A stretch of 64,000 bases of DNA, taken from Medicago truncatula. Taxonomy: Eukaryota > Streptophyta > Magnoliopsida > Fabales > Fabaceae. The notes beneath the pieces are model-generated. The model did not search any database and was not told where the DNA came from. It was given only the letters and a program-made list of their open reading frames with translations. The first letter of the stretch is position 1, and every line of letters begins with the position of its first letter. The translations under genes were made by a program, and so were the position numbers. The stretch is taken from positions 39,220,494-39,284,493 of the forward strand of contig NC_053045.1 of assembly GCF_003473485.1 (NCBI RefSeq). The letters are read 5' to 3'. Shown in pieces: positions 52,411 through 64,000 of the stretch.

Positions 52411-55400
52411 ATGAGTGATCACAATACAGAAAGAAAGATGAGAAGAGAGTGTCATCCATTGTTGAGTGGTGTGAGAGAGAATAGCAAATACAAACATGGA
52501 TTTTCTGTAGCTGAGATGGAGTCACTCACAAGCATATGTGAAGTTGTGTTGCCTTCATTGCCAATGGATGATGCTCTTACAAAAGATGATGAATCAAGCA
52601 AGGATGTGCAGTCTTTCTTCAACATCTCTGCTTCTATGTATCCAATCCCTGACGAGGTATATATATGTTTATATATGTGTGTGTGTATTTACTTTTGTCT
52701 TTCTGTGTTTTCTTTCCCCTCTTTTGATCCAAAAGAAATTCCTGAATGCAAGAAAACTGATCCATGTGCAAGTGGGTGGGACTCACACTTAGGTTCCATA
52801 TGGCTGCGTTGTGCTTGTTCATGTATCGGGTGAAGTTGGTTTAACCTAAAATTTCAAATTTTTGATCGAGGATAATATACATAATACACTCCTGTAAAAC
52901 TTAACTCGACGAACAATGTTGAAATTGATATGTCGGATGTTTTCATCTGAAATTGAATCCAAAACATAGTCCCATAATTCGTGTACTAGCCTGAGAACCG
53001 CGAACAGGTTTGCACGAACCGGTTCATTGTACTTTTGCGAACCCATTCGTCAAAATTCACAAGGGAATTCTCAGAAATACACGTACCAACAACGAACCAT
53101 CTAAGAGACACTAGAAAAATAAAATAAAAAACCTAGAACTAATTAAGAGAATGCCTAGGGGCGTGATCCTGCTCTTGAAGAGAGGAATAAGCCATGGTCC
53201 CCCCAATTAAAGGCATGAGATTCTCTCTGTTATTCAATATGAATTACGAAAGGAAGTTTCTTTATTTATAACATAGCTTTCCACTAGTTGATGTGGGACA
53301 ATTTTAACTACTAGTACTCATTCTTTTCAAACCTCAACTTTTATAGTTCATGCCTAAATTATGTTTTAGATCCTTATAAATAGGTGCGTTTCCAACATTA
53401 GTCCCTACTTAAATTTTATTAAATTTTTTATCTCCAATTTATTTTTCCGTTAGTAAAATAGGTCCTCGCTGTTAATTGTTGCTGATTGAGCAAACGGTGA
53501 AGCACACGTGGATGCCACATCTAACTTTTTTTTTGTTGGGTTAAATATGTTTTTAGTCCTATAAAATTGAGGCATTTTAAGTTTAGTCCTTACTTAATTT
53601 TAATAATTGTTTTAGTCCTTACAAAAATACCATGCACTCAGTATTAGTCTCTGTTTAGTTTAAATTTGTTTAATTTATGCTTAAACTCTTGAGTTTTTTA
53701 ACAATTTTTTGTAGACGTGTTAAAAACATTACTAAAAGTTCCTCTGCAAAAAATTATCGCAAAATTTGATTTATATGTCCAAATTTTATTATTTTTATCT
53801 TTAATTTTTATCGTTTTCAAAAATTCATATTTAATTTGTTTCATGTTAAAAAAATTCTAAATTTTAGTAATTGAACCTTTCATAGTGTTCTAAACTTGTC
53901 TCAAAAAAATCGTTCAGAAATTTAAGAGTTTAAGGATAATTAAACAAACTTTGTTTTAGCAGGACTAAAATTAGAAGTAATTTTTTTTTGTAAGGACTAA
54001 AAAAACCTACTAAAACTAGTTATGATAGTATTTTCATCATGAAAAGATATTTTTGACTAGTAATTATTCCAAAAAAAACTATCAATTCGGCAACAAAACC
54101 ACTCGTGCCCGACAATGCAAGAGAAGTGATCGATAAGATAGTGAAAATCGTGAATATTTTTGGTATTGGGATAGCCATTCCGCCCATTTCGTCAAGATAA
54201 AGAAGACATAGTTTATCATAACTAGTTCCTGCCAAGACAAAAAGGGCAGCGCCAATAAATCCATGAGATATTATTTCTAAAACGGCCCCGTTGAGCCCAA
54301 TATCACTTATAGAACTAATTCCTAAAATTATGAAACTCATATGAGATACCGAAGAATAAGCTATTCTTTTTTGGTTTAAATATGTCTTTAGTCCTTGCAC
54401 TTTCATCAGATTTTGGCATTGGTCCCTACACTTTTTTTGTTTGGAATTGGTCCCTGCACTTTGTAAAAATATTGGTATTGGTCCCTCTATTAACTTTCTG
54501 TAAAAAAAAACACAAAACTATTGGTATTGGTCCCTGCACTTTGTAAAAATATTGGTATTGGTTCCTGCACTTTGTAAAAATATTGATATTGGTGCCACGT
54601 GGCGTGAAATGATTGGGCCACGTGGCACTCCGTTGGTTTTGTGTTTTTTTTTTAACAGACAGTTAACAGAGGGACCAATACCAATATTTTTACAAAGTGC
54701 AGGGACCAATGCCAAAATCTGATGAAAGTGCAGAGACCAATGACACATTTAAACCTTCTTTTTTTTAAAATTACGTTGACCAAAAGATGTTGAATCGGCA
54801 TAGTTTATTTGAATAGAACCTAATATCATTAACGAGGGGCAAAATATTGAATGAGCGTGGGAAAATAATTCCATATTAATTCGAACCAACCCATATCCTC
54901 CCATTTCATGCAAAACTAGTGGTAGTATACAAGAGTTTAAGCATAAATTGAACAAATTTGAATTGAGCAGGGACTAATACTAAGTGCATAGTATTTTTGT
55001 AAGGACAAAAACAACGATTAGAATTAAGTAAGGACTAAACTTAAAATGCCTCAATTTTTTAGGGACTAAAAACATATTTAACCAACAAAAAAGTCAGATG
55101 TGGCATCCATGTGTGCTTCGTTGTTTGCTCAATCAACAACAATTAACAGCGATGACCTATTTTGCTAATGGAAAAAAACGTTGGGGACCAAAAATTTAAT
55201 AAAATTTAAGTAGGGACTAATGTTAGAAACGCGCCTATTTATAGGGACCTAAAACATAATTAACCCTACTTTCATTGTTTATTTTATATTTTTAATTAAA
55301 TAATTTTGTTATCAATAGTATACTGATTATTAAATTTACACTTACAATGAATCCAAACGTACCAACTATATATACCCCTTTACATACCGAATTTTTTAAA

Positions 55401-58400
55401 AGTGAAAAACCGCGTACCCGAATTCGTACCATATATGAAAGTGAATTACGAATCATGTGACTATGATCCAAAATACACACTCATAAACATTTAGTGTAAA
55501 AGTTATAACTTATGGTATTCCAAAAAACAAAAATTACAACTTATAACTTACTATAAGGTTCTCCCAAGAAAACTTACTATAAGGTTTAAACATTAGTTAA
55601 CACTTGTCTTAATTTAACAATTAAAATTGATCAGCTATGGTGTGGTTAACGCAACTTATATGGATAGCCAATATAATATGATTATAAAATAAAATAAAAT
55701 AAAAATAGATAGTCAATAGAAAAACTCAAAATGTTTGGGATTAGTGCAACATAATATAAAGAAGTAAATTTATATATGCAAGGGCTAAAATAAATTTAGA
55801 AGAAGTGTTTCCCTTACATTACAAGTAAATTTTAAACGGATTGAGTGCAACATAATATAAAGATCTAGAGAAATGATATTTGTACAACCATTTTGGTACA
55901 ATTTTTGTACAACTTTCTCTCTCATACTCACATTTTTATTTTCTCTCTTCCTTTTTCACTCTCTATTGTTTTTAACCAATGAGAAGAGAGAAGAATAAAA
56001 TTGTCTTAAAGGTTGTACCAATATAATTGTCAAAATATCACGATTAGAGTCTATCCATTTAGGGTCGACAACTATTTAACACCAAGCCAAATTAAAAATG
56101 TTGGACAGGAGCGACGTGAAAAATCCAAGTTCAACATAGAAATAGTGTTTGACGTCAGTCGTGAAGTGTACATGGGAAAATTCACTTCTAAAATTAAAAA
56201 CAATTTTATAAAGAGTGACACCCCTCGTCTTACAAACTTATTTTTAAGAGTCAAAAATCTTTAATTTGAACACCTGCAAATGATGGTTACCCTCATCTAA
56301 TATATCTTATTTAAACAAAATGTTGTCTACATGATTGAATTCATATATCATATAATATCATGTTCTAAATTGTTCAATGCCAACAGGTTGCTGAGATGCT
56401 AGTGAAGAGCGGTGTAACAGAAGCAGTAATATTGATAAGGGTGATTCTATGGCTTCTGGCAACGAGGTTGGGCACTTTATTGATTTGTGGTTTGCTCTGT
56501 CTTAGCAAGAAATGGCCATTTATCAACAACTTCTCAAGCTTGTCTTTGGATAAAAGAGAAAAGATTGTGCAGAGGGCTCTCAAGCTTAGGTTCCTCACTC
56601 CTTTTAGACTCGCATTCGCTTACATCAAAGTCCTATGTCTCTTTGTTTTCTTCTCTTGGGTATATATTATTTCTTCAACCTTGCTGCAAAGTGCCATTTT
56701 GTACACTCACAATAATTAAAATTAAACTTCTTATTGAAATATAACAATACTTAAGAAAGTGGACATATTGTAGGTTGATGAAAATGGTGATAATCCAGCA
56801 TGGAAAGCCATTGGATATGAGGTATCAACAGCTGATGAGAAAATGACCAATGACACCAAAAAGAGACCCCTTGAAAAAGGAATTATAGAAATCATGCATG
56901 AACATGACACAACTCTTCAACAATCTCTATCTAACAAAGGCCTCAATGTTACACTTGACTCCAAAAACAACATCCTCAAAATCAAATGTGATGCAGTAGT
57001 TGTTGGTTCTGGCTGTGGAGGAGGTGTAGCAGCTTCTGTCCTATCAAAAGCTGGCTACAAAGTGGTTGTTCTCGAGAAAGGAAACTATTTTGTTCCCAAA
57101 GATTATTCATCTCTAGAAGGTCCTTCAATGGACCAACAATATGAAAAAGGAGGTATGTTAGCTTCTGTTGATTCAAGAATAGTTCTTTTTGCAGGTTCAA
57201 CAGTAGGTGGTGGTTCAGCTGTGAATTGGTCAGCATGCATAAGAACACCACAGAATGTGTTAAAAGAATGGTCAGATGAACACAAACTTCCCCTCTTTGA
57301 AACCTTAGAGTATCTATCTGCTATGGAAACCGTGTGTGAGAGGATTGGTGTCAATGAAAATTGTACACAAGAAGGATTCCAAAATCAAGTATTAAGAAAA
57401 GGGTGCCAAAATCTTGGCTTAAAAGTTGATTATGTGCCAAGAAATTCACCAGGGAATCATTATTGTGGTTCATGTGGTTATGGTTGTCCAAAAGGTGAGA
57501 AACAAGGGACTCAAGCTACATGGCTTGTAGATGCTGTTGATAAAGGTGCTGTGATAATAACAGGATGCAAAGCTGAGAGATTCTTGTTTGATAATAATTA
57601 TAAGAATGCCAATACCAGAAAGAAGAAGAAATGTTTGGGAGTGTTGGCCAAGACTTTAAACAGTAGAGTCACAATGAAGCTACAGATTGAGGCCAAAGTG
57701 ACAATTTCTGCAGGTGGGGCAATTCTTACACCACCATTATTGATCTCTAGTGGTTTAAAGAACAAAAACATTGGTAGGAATCTTCATCTCCATCCTGTAC
57801 TAATGACATGGGGATACTTTCCAGAATCAAAATCAGATCTCAAAGGTAATAAAAATATAAAATTTTGTTAGAGTTTAGTTATCAATGATTTTCCGGATGA
57901 CTAATCTCCGTCACAGAACCTGACTAGTCACTTTTAGTGGGGTGTACCCTCCCAACCACCATTCACAAGTTTCAAACCACGAGACTTTGTTTAAGAGATC
58001 CAAGTTCATTTCCACTCATACCAATGTAAAGAGTGTTAGAGTTTAGTTTGTTAAGATTTTAGATAGTTTATTAATCTTCTCCTAATATCTTAACTAGTTA
58101 CATGTTTGGTACACGGTGTATTGGAGTGATATTCGAGTGAGGGGATTTTAATAACCAAACTCACCGCGATATCAAACAAACAAAAACCAAACTTTGACCA
58201 AGCTTATTTTTTCTATGAGCTGAATTTTCATCTATCTGATTTGTCACAGGTAAAATCTACGAGGGAGGTATAATCACATCTGTCCACAAAGTATCTTCAT
58301 CATTAAATGATCATTCAATATCAGATACAAGAGCAATAATTGAGACACCATTACTAGGACCATCATCATTTGCATCAATATATCCATGGGAATCAGGACT

Positions 58401-58956
58401 TGACTTCAAACAAAGAATGCTAAAATATCCAAGAACAGCACACTTAATCACAATAATAAGAGACAAAGCAAGTGGACAAGTAAAAACAGAGGGAAGAATC
58501 AGCTACAAATTGAATTCAATTGACAGAGAGAATATGAGAGCTGGTTTACAACAAGGACTAAGAATTCTAATAGCAGCAGGAGCAGTTGAAGTAGGAACAC
58601 ACAGAAGTGATGGTCAGAGAATTAAGTGTAATGAGAACACTGGCGAAAAGGAAATTGAAGAGTTTATAGATAGTGTTTATCCAATGGAAGGAGCATTGTG
58701 GCCAGGTGAGAATTGGAATTTGTATACTTCTGCTCATCAAATGGGGAGTTGTAGAATGGGAGTGAATGAAAAGGAAGGTGCTGTTGATGAAAATGGTGAG
58801 AGTTGGGAAGCTGAAGGGTTGTTTGTTTGTGATGCTAGTGTTCTTCCAACTGCTGTTGGTGTTAATCCTATGATCACTATTCAATCAACTGCATTTTGTA
58901 TTTCAAATAGGATTGTAGATTTTCTTCGAAAGGGGCAAGAATCAAAAGATTGTTGA
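52411..58956 (+). CDS. FAO: Long-chain fatty alcohol oxidase (FAO), GMC oxidoreductase, four exons
   Basis: Exons 52411-52656, 56387-56659, 56774-57845 and 58250-58956 join with GT-AG borders in phases 0, 0 and 1 to give about 765 residues. I use the ATG at 52411 ([12 protein letters not shown]). Exon 2 holds a membrane segment ([20 protein letters not shown]). Exon 3 holds the FAD-binding fold [20 protein letters not shown] and [12 protein letters not shown]. Exon 4 ends with the GMC C-terminal domain, including the catalytic-region [13 protein letters not shown] and [20 protein letters not shown]. The enzyme oxidises long-chain alcohols to aldehydes with O2, giving H2O2, in membranes linked to fatty acid omega-oxidation. 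No break was found. Intron 1 is 3.73 kb, expanded by nested elements and plastid DNA; introns 2 and 3 are 114 and 404 bp. Confidence 0.93.
54012..54928 (-). pseudogene. ndhD: Nuclear-integrated plastid fragment of ndhD (NUPT)
   Basis: Minus-strand translation in two blocks: 54928-54765 ([20 protein letters not shown], then GQRNFKKKK) and 54372-54012 ([80 protein letters not shown]). This is the middle of chloroplast NADH dehydrogenase-like subunit 4. A Mutator-type MITE splits it. Some residues differ from the conserved plastid form (for instance [10 protein letters not shown] where a Pro is usual), consistent with decay in the nucleus. Confidence 0.88.
54373..54755. mobile_element. Mutator-type MITE inside the ndhD fragment
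   Basis: Long inverted ends beginning GGTTTAAATATGTC / GGTTTAAATGTGTC enclose 383 bp and are flanked by a perfect 9-bp duplication TTCTTTTTT (54364-54372 and 54756-54764). It interrupts ndhD between the codons for KKKK and RIAYSS. Confidence 0.82.
55867..56047. mobile_element. MITE, second copy of the 11.5-kb family
   Basis: It shares AGAGAAATGATATTTGTACA, CTTTCTCTCTCATACTCACAT and ACCAATGA-AGAGAG with 11526-11702 and ends with an inverted AATATCACGATTAGAG. It lies in FAO intron 1. Confidence 0.6.
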
Positions 58957-59463
58957 TTGTTTTCTACGCATACTTGAGTTGACAATGAGTTTGATGATTT
59001 CACGGTGAACCACGTTAATTTTTGCAGTAGCTATGCTTTATAGAGCTTCAATTAAATTACAATATCACTTTGATTCCCGTCAAACTCACGGTGACAAAAT
59101 AAAAGATTGCTAAATTATGGTAATGTGTACTCATGTTTGATTATATATCAAATATAAGTTGTAATCATATCTTCAAAATATTTAACTTTATGTGAGATGG
59201 ATGTTTCATGTTCAAGCATCATTGTGTTGTTCAAGTTATTGCTGATACTTGTAAGAAACTTTCCTTTTTTTTTTATCATATATATGAGATGAGATATTGG
59301 TAGGTAATTCTAACATGAATAAAATCTGTTTCTTTTTATAATGTAATTTGTACCCTAAGGACATAAAATAAGGATTTAAAAATGAAATTAAAAGAGGTAG
59401 TGTTTTTCTTCATTTTAAATAAGCTTAAGTTCACTTAATTTAAAAGAGAGTCAGTGTTTTGAG
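58957..59463. other. FAO 3' flank
   Basis: No further gene; presumably the 3' untranslated region and spacer. No terminator signal was identified. Confidence 0.35.
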
Positions 59464-61011
59464 TGTTAGGTTTGATTGTCAAGTTTCTTAATTAAAGAAG
59501 GAGGTTTAAAAATATTAGATATTGGAGAAGTCTCACATTACTTAGTGTGGTGAAGTAAGAGGAAGACCAAGGTTATATATTGGACCTAGGTTCTTTGTTT
59601 TTAGATGCACCATTCAATGGCACTTTAAGCTTATATCTGACTTAGTTTAAATATTTTCTTTGTGGGAGAGTGGTTGTGCTGGGGCATTTGGGGTGAGAGT
59701 GAGAAAAGTCTATATGTTGGGGCATTGGGATGAGAGTGAGAGAAGTCTATATGTTATAAAAAAACTCACATGGTAATAATTCTCTGGTTGTTGTTTGTTT
59801 AGACAACAGTCGTGGTTTTTCTCCGATTTTGGAGTTTCCACGTTATATTCTTGTTTTTGTGTTGTGATTGTGCTTATTTTTCTTCTTCAGCCCTTATTTC
59901 CTAACAGTGGTATCAAGAGCTTCGATTCAGTAAGATATAACAATTTTTAGTATGCTTTGTGGATGCATCATTGTCTGATCTTCCACATCAGAAAAAAGAA
60001 GTGTGGTATTGTGCAACATTGTGAAGGTGCTGAAGAAGGGTGGTATTGTGCACTTGCTATGTCTTATTCAAGCGCAATGAAGTTTGTCATAGAGAAGTTT
60101 GATGAAAGAATCAACTTTGCCTTGAGGAAAGTACAAGTCAAGGAAGTGTTGATATTGTAACGTCCTGATTTTTAGTTTATTATCATTTTAATTATTTATA
60201 TTTAATTGTTTATTTGATGTGTTTGATTTAATGGGTTAGTTAATTTTCATTAGATATCGAGGAGTAAAGGGTAATTTGGTAATTTAAGTGTGAAGGGTAT
60301 TTTGATTATTTAGGAGTGGAGGGTATTTTTTCGACATTAGTAGAAACTTTTAGGAATTAATTAAGAGAATATAAGTGTATAAGTAAAATGGGGTATAAGT
60401 GAAGTAATTGTGTAGTGTTTTCTTTGTGAGGAATGATGGAGACTAAGCCCAATAAAGTTTAGTGAACCAAATCCAATACAAGTGGATATAAATAAGGAAT
60501 TCCGCTCTTTACCCAAGAGATTTTGCTCGCGCCCAACTGAAATACCGAAAATACTCCTGCGTGAGTTAACTCACGCATGTGTTAAAATTGGCGCAATTTA
60601 ACTCACGCAACATGCTGTTTTAAAGACAAACAGAATCTCATTTCCTCATTTCTCATCTAAAATCTCCAAAATCTCTCTCAATCACCCAAATCCAAAATTC
60701 CTTCAAATTCAAATCAAACAACACTCCATTAACAAGTAAGTTTTCATAATCAAACACCATTAGGCTTTTATGTTTATATGTTAGATTTTTTAGATTTAGG
60801 GTTTGTTTAAATTTTGGTTTTTTTTTAAGAAATCATACAATGTTTACATGAAAATGACTAGTGTTGCTTAAATGTTTAGATGTTTGCATGTTTATGTTGT
60901 AGTTATGAGTTTTAGGGTTTATGTATAATTTGCACTCCAAATGTTTGATGAAATATTTGAATGAGTTTTTCATTGATTGTTTTTAATTTCTTATTGTGTA
61001 GATTTGAAGCA

Positions 61012-61358
61012 ATGGTCGATATGTTCGACGTTCAGACACAATTCAACGGTGGAGAACCTCAGAGGTTGAAGGTTCGGTACCTTGGTGTCACGTTAAGAGG
61101 TCTCAAGGATCAATTGCATGAATTCAACCAAGTAGTCAACCCCGAAGACACAATGAGGATGGAATAGGTTCAGTATAAACGTCCAACGTTCGACGATGGG
61201 AGAATATTATTCAGTTGGGTGGAATTAACGAACGACAATGACGTGACGAGCATGTTTTTGGAGCACAACATGTTACCGTGGATCGATATGTGTGTAAAGT
61301 TGCTGAGATCAACTGAAGACATTCTCAACAGTTTGATTCCGCTAGAAGATCATGATTA
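61012..61358 (+). pseudogene. Hypothetical gene remnant inside the insertion
   Basis: From ATG 61012 the frame reads MVDMFDVQTQFNGGEPQRLK, GVTLRGLKDQLHEFNQVVN, to a TAG at 61165-61167, then continues in frame VQYKRPTFDDGRILFSWVEL, MLPWIDMCVKLLRSTEDILN to TAG 61356-61358. I recognise the style as a repeat-associated hypothetical protein common in legume genomes, perhaps from a Mutator-type N-terminus, but cannot assign a function. The acceptor-like TTGTGTAG before it suggests a leader intron. Confidence 0.5.
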
Positions 61359-61380
61359 GGTAGGGAATGCACCTTCCAAC

Positions 61381-61735
61381 TACAACAATTGTCTTACCTT
61401 TGAAATGAGATAATTCAAACTTGCTAAACGACAGCTCTCAAGCATTCACCCGGAAGTTCTATTGTTCCTTTCAAAACAACATGTATTATTCAAAATCAAC
61501 TATATAAGTTATGATATCAAATTTCTTCATATAAGATGAGTGTCCTAGAATGCACCTCATTCTTTATGTGATGACTCATCTTATACGAGAGAATTCGATA
61601 TGATAACATATATAGTTGATTCTGCATAATACATGTTGTTCTGAAAGGAACAATTAAACTTTCGGGTGAATGCTTGAGAGCTGTTATTTAGCAAGTTTGA
61701 ATTTATCCCATTTCAGAGGTAACACAATTGTTGTA
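61381..61735. repeat. Long foldback hairpin
   Basis: Outer ends TACAACAATTG / CAATTGTTGTA, and nearly continuous complementarity inward (CAGCTCTCAAGCATTCACCC, AACAACATGTATTAT, TATAAGATGAGT) to a short loop near 61555. The arms are about 165 bp each with roughly 10 percent mismatches by eye. One arm's relative lies at 29490-29770. Confidence 0.82.
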
Positions 61736-63000
61736 CCACATATCTCTACCCGAATGTAATGTAATGTTATGACATATTTAGGAACTTAATGTAATGTAAC
61801 TTTTATTCAAATTTATTTAATATGCAACTTTATTTGAATTTATTTAATACACAATTTTTATTCGAATTCACGCTGAGTTTAATGTAATGTTTAATGGTGA
61901 TTTGTGTTGGATAGTAATTTAATGGAGGAAATGTTTATTGAGAAGTAAGGTTAGGTTGTGTAATGAGTGTGATTATTAAATAATATGAATACATGTTGAT
62001 ATGTTTTGACATGATGAAGAAACTAAATGATGATGATATATGACGTTGCTATGATGATGATGAATTATTAATGGGAATAAATGTTGATGTGGTGATGAAA
62101 TGATTTGTTAGTGTATGGATGTATTGATTTGATGATGCTTTGATTATTGGTGTGTTGTTATGCTATATGATGAAGTGATCATGTAACATGAACTATATGA
62201 AGTAGCGCATTGTCAAGTCTATACTTGGTATCCATGCGTCATGGTCGGTCCTATTTAATGACGGATGGATTAATCGGTAATATACCTCTGATTATCCAAA
62301 TATTTAAAGACGGAGGATCACTCGGTAACACAACTCCGACATCCAAAACTTGGTACCACATGCATATAGAGTCAACTAGAACATCACATACATATGAGTC
62401 TATGTGAAAGATACATACTATACTATGTGACTCTATGTGAAGATGTTTGAATTGATTATGTGTATTTATGTGGAAGATGTGTGATTTGATTATGGTGATG
62501 AGGTGTGAAATCTATGTATTCAATTTGGTGATTATATGGTGATGTGAATACTTGCATATATCTTTATGATGATGATTTGATATTCATTGTATCTACTTAA
62601 ATACTTGAATGAGGATATGATATTTTAACTTGAATATGTGTATATACGATGTTGTGATCCTAATACTATACATGTGTTTGTATTTCCTCTATGTTGAATT
62701 TATATCTTACCCTAAGTGTGACAAATGGTCGCCTACATCCTTGTGGTGTAGACATGCAGGTTGAGGACGCATAGTCGACGTGAGTTCCCATAGACGGCTC
62801 GACACCTACTCGTCTTTTACGGCTTTGATCTTAGAGTCTTAGCTAGTAGTGCTATGATTAGGACGTTGGGATTATATTTATGTTATTGGCTTATGTTGAG
62901 GAGCCTAGGGTTCGTTTTGATGATGTATTTATTCTGAGATATGATGTGTGACTTTTATGTTGTTGAGATTTTTATTTTCGCTGCAACTGATTATTTACAT
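61736..63000. other. Non-coding interior of the insertion
   Basis: T/G-rich sequence with many GATGATG-type short repeats and no coding frame that I can support. Confidence 0.4.
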
Positions 63001-64000
63001 GATGAACTATGCATGTTTTAGGATTAATGAAGAGTAACACCTTGAAGTATTTGATTAATTGTTGCATTTATAATTAAATATTGTTTGTGGGGTTTAAGGG
63101 TGTTACATATACAATCAGAATTACACAAGGCGCTGAAAGGAAACACTTCCAACATGGAGGCCGATAAGTGGGAGGAACTAGACTTAAGAACCGCAAGTGT
63201 AATTCTTCTGTGTTTGCCAAAGAATCTTCCTGCGAATGTGCAAAATTTGAGATCAGCCAAGGAATTCTGTAAAAAGCTCGAAGGGTTATATCAGGCAAAG
63301 AAAATCTCAAATCAGTTGTTTCCAAAGGAGAAATTCCACAATCTGCACATGGATGAGGGTACGAAAATCTTTAATCATCTTTGTACTTTGAATGATATTA
63401 TTTTTGAGTTAGAATCTATTAAAGTTAAGATTTATGATGAAGATAAAGCGTTAAGCCTCATTTTGTCCCTTCCACCTTTTTATGTTCATCTCAAACTTGT
63501 TTTGATGTATGGGAAGGAAAGTTTGAGTTTTGAAGAAGTTGCAACTAAAATTAAAATTATTTCTGAAGAAAGGAGGATGAAAAGTGATGAAAGCACTTCA
63601 TCAAGCTTAATGTTGCTAACTAAAAGTGGGGCTAATGGGAAGAGGATCGGTGCAAAGAATATGGCGTGTTGGAAGTGTGGAATGTCCTAGCATTTAAAGA
63701 GAAATTGTTCAGGTGGAGCAGTATCTGAAAAAGACTCTAAGAAAAGTGCTAGCAACATCTCCCTTGTTTTGGAAGATGATCGTGATCTTATCTAGAAGAT
63801 AAAGTGTGTCTTTATGGTATTTCCGTTATACCATGCAAAAGGACAAGTTATTGCTAACGGATTCAAAACAACACACAGGCATTGGTTGACATTTATGTAA
63901 GGTTTGCGGTGAGATGTGTCGATGGCTGAAGAACTTCCTGAAAGCCAACATGGGAATTGCGCCATAATCTTTCAACAAGGTTTCGACGTGAAGAAATTCT

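Larger units (their letters stand above)
53353..55266. mobile_element. Nested inverted-repeat elements in FAO intron 1
   Basis: Outer arms 53353-53530 and 55089-55266 are inverted copies (TTATAAATAGG...TGGATGCCACATCT). Directly inside, 53533-53692 and 54932-55088 are a second inverted pair (GTTGGGTTAAATATGTTTTT...TTAAACTCTTG). Left of the centre the element interior continues to about 54012; then plastid DNA follows. The arms resemble the TTTTAGTCCCTATAAA family at 49048. Target duplications not established. Confidence 0.75.
60156..63107. mobile_element. 2.95-kb insertion in copia gag (solo-LTR-like termini)
   Basis: It begins TGTAACGTCC and ends GGGTGTTACA, a 6-bp perfect terminal inverted repeat and LTR-style TG...CA ends. 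Copia gag resumes in frame on both sides. Immediate flanks are GATAT and TATAC, so no clean 5-bp duplication; a 3-bp ATA duplication would also fit. Inside are a hypothetical coding remnant (60961-61360) and a hairpin (61381-61735). I do not recognise the family. Confidence 0.6.
60057..63786 (+). pseudogene. Copia gag, split by an insertion and stops
   Basis: Gag reads to VKEVLI at 60154, then continues at 63112 with SELHKALKG, DLRTASVILLCLPKNLPANV, FHNLHMDEGTKIFNHLCTL and FEEVATKIKIISEERRM, the copia-type UBN2/gag domain. The zinc knuckle CWKCGMS*HLKRNC contains an in-frame TAG at 63688-63690. The later sequence to the window edge (63700-64000) is too broken to read. Confidence 0.8.
59464..64000 (+). 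mobile_element. Ty1-copia element, 5' part, continuing past the window
   Basis: The 5' LTR is 59464-59906 (443 bp) with ends TGTTAG...CTAACA. A primer site matching initiator tRNA-Met type (TGGTATCAAGAGC) starts at 59908. Gag starts MSYSSAMKFVIEKFDERINF (60057 on) and resumes at 63107 with QSELHKALKG after an insertion. The 3' LTR is outside the window. Confidence 0.85.

Noticed and set aside
54020..54406. Functional NADH dehydrogenase subunit gene
   Set aside because: Only an internal ndhD piece, split by a MITE, without start or end; nuclear plastid insertion explains it.
63024..63325. Minus-strand frames across the insertion edge
   Set aside because: They are antisense to copia gag and cross the 63107 junction.

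Overview
The window looks like nuclear DNA of a legume, probably Medicago or a close relative. It is AT-rich, genes are interrupted by GT-AG introns, and the gene families (F-box/FBD, TIR-NBS-LRR C-terminal domain, plant mobile domain, FAR1-related) and transposons (Ty1-copia, Ty3 chromovirus, hAT, Mutator-type MITEs, LINE, SINEs) are typical of such genomes. The species is inferred from recognised family style, not from a database match. Only five loci look intact: an F-box/FBD gene (minus, 13838-15900), a heptameric polyubiquitin gene (minus, 23216-25480), an intronless D-type cyclin (plus, 31088-32116), a trimeric polyubiquitin-like gene with a decayed last unit (minus, 43106-45140) and a four-exon long-chain fatty alcohol oxidase (plus, 52411-58956). 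Most of the remainder is repeat DNA and broken genes.

0-16 kb: a TNL C-terminal remnant, then a tandem cluster of F-box/FBD genes on the minus strand. The first member (2453-11307) is wrecked by a solo LTR placed three codons before its ancestral stop, a 5.9-kb copia element in its first coding exon, a frameshift and an in-frame stop. A second survives only as an FBD tail (12447-12529). The third is intact. 16.9-22.2 kb: a complete young Ty3 chromovirus with clean target-site duplication and one in-frame stop; its polyprotein frame ends inside its own 3' LTR.

22-32 kb: polyubiquitin gene, then a nest of inverted-repeat elements (25834-29200) holding a 5'-truncated LINE and a hAT-type element that has captured two exons and the intron of an ABCC transporter gene, then the cyclin D retrogene. 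33-42 kb: a solo-LTR-like relative of the 5-11 kb copia element, a FAR1/MULE-related pseudogene with a deleted copia element in its intron, a copied fragment of the cyclin split by a hAT element, a plant-mobile-domain remnant and a second TNL C-terminal fragment.

43-59 kb: the second polyubiquitin gene with a SINE in its leader intron, further SINEs and MITEs, then the alcohol oxidase. Its upstream region is repeated 1 kb away in inverted orientation, and its 3.7-kb first intron holds a fragment of the chloroplast ndhD gene inside nested inverted-repeat elements. 59-64 kb: the 5' LTR, primer site and gag of a copia element that runs off the window; gag is split by a 2.95-kb insertion that contains a hypothetical gene remnant and a 355-bp hairpin.

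Exon limits, target-site duplications and repeat ends were read by eye. Mismatch counts are eye counts.
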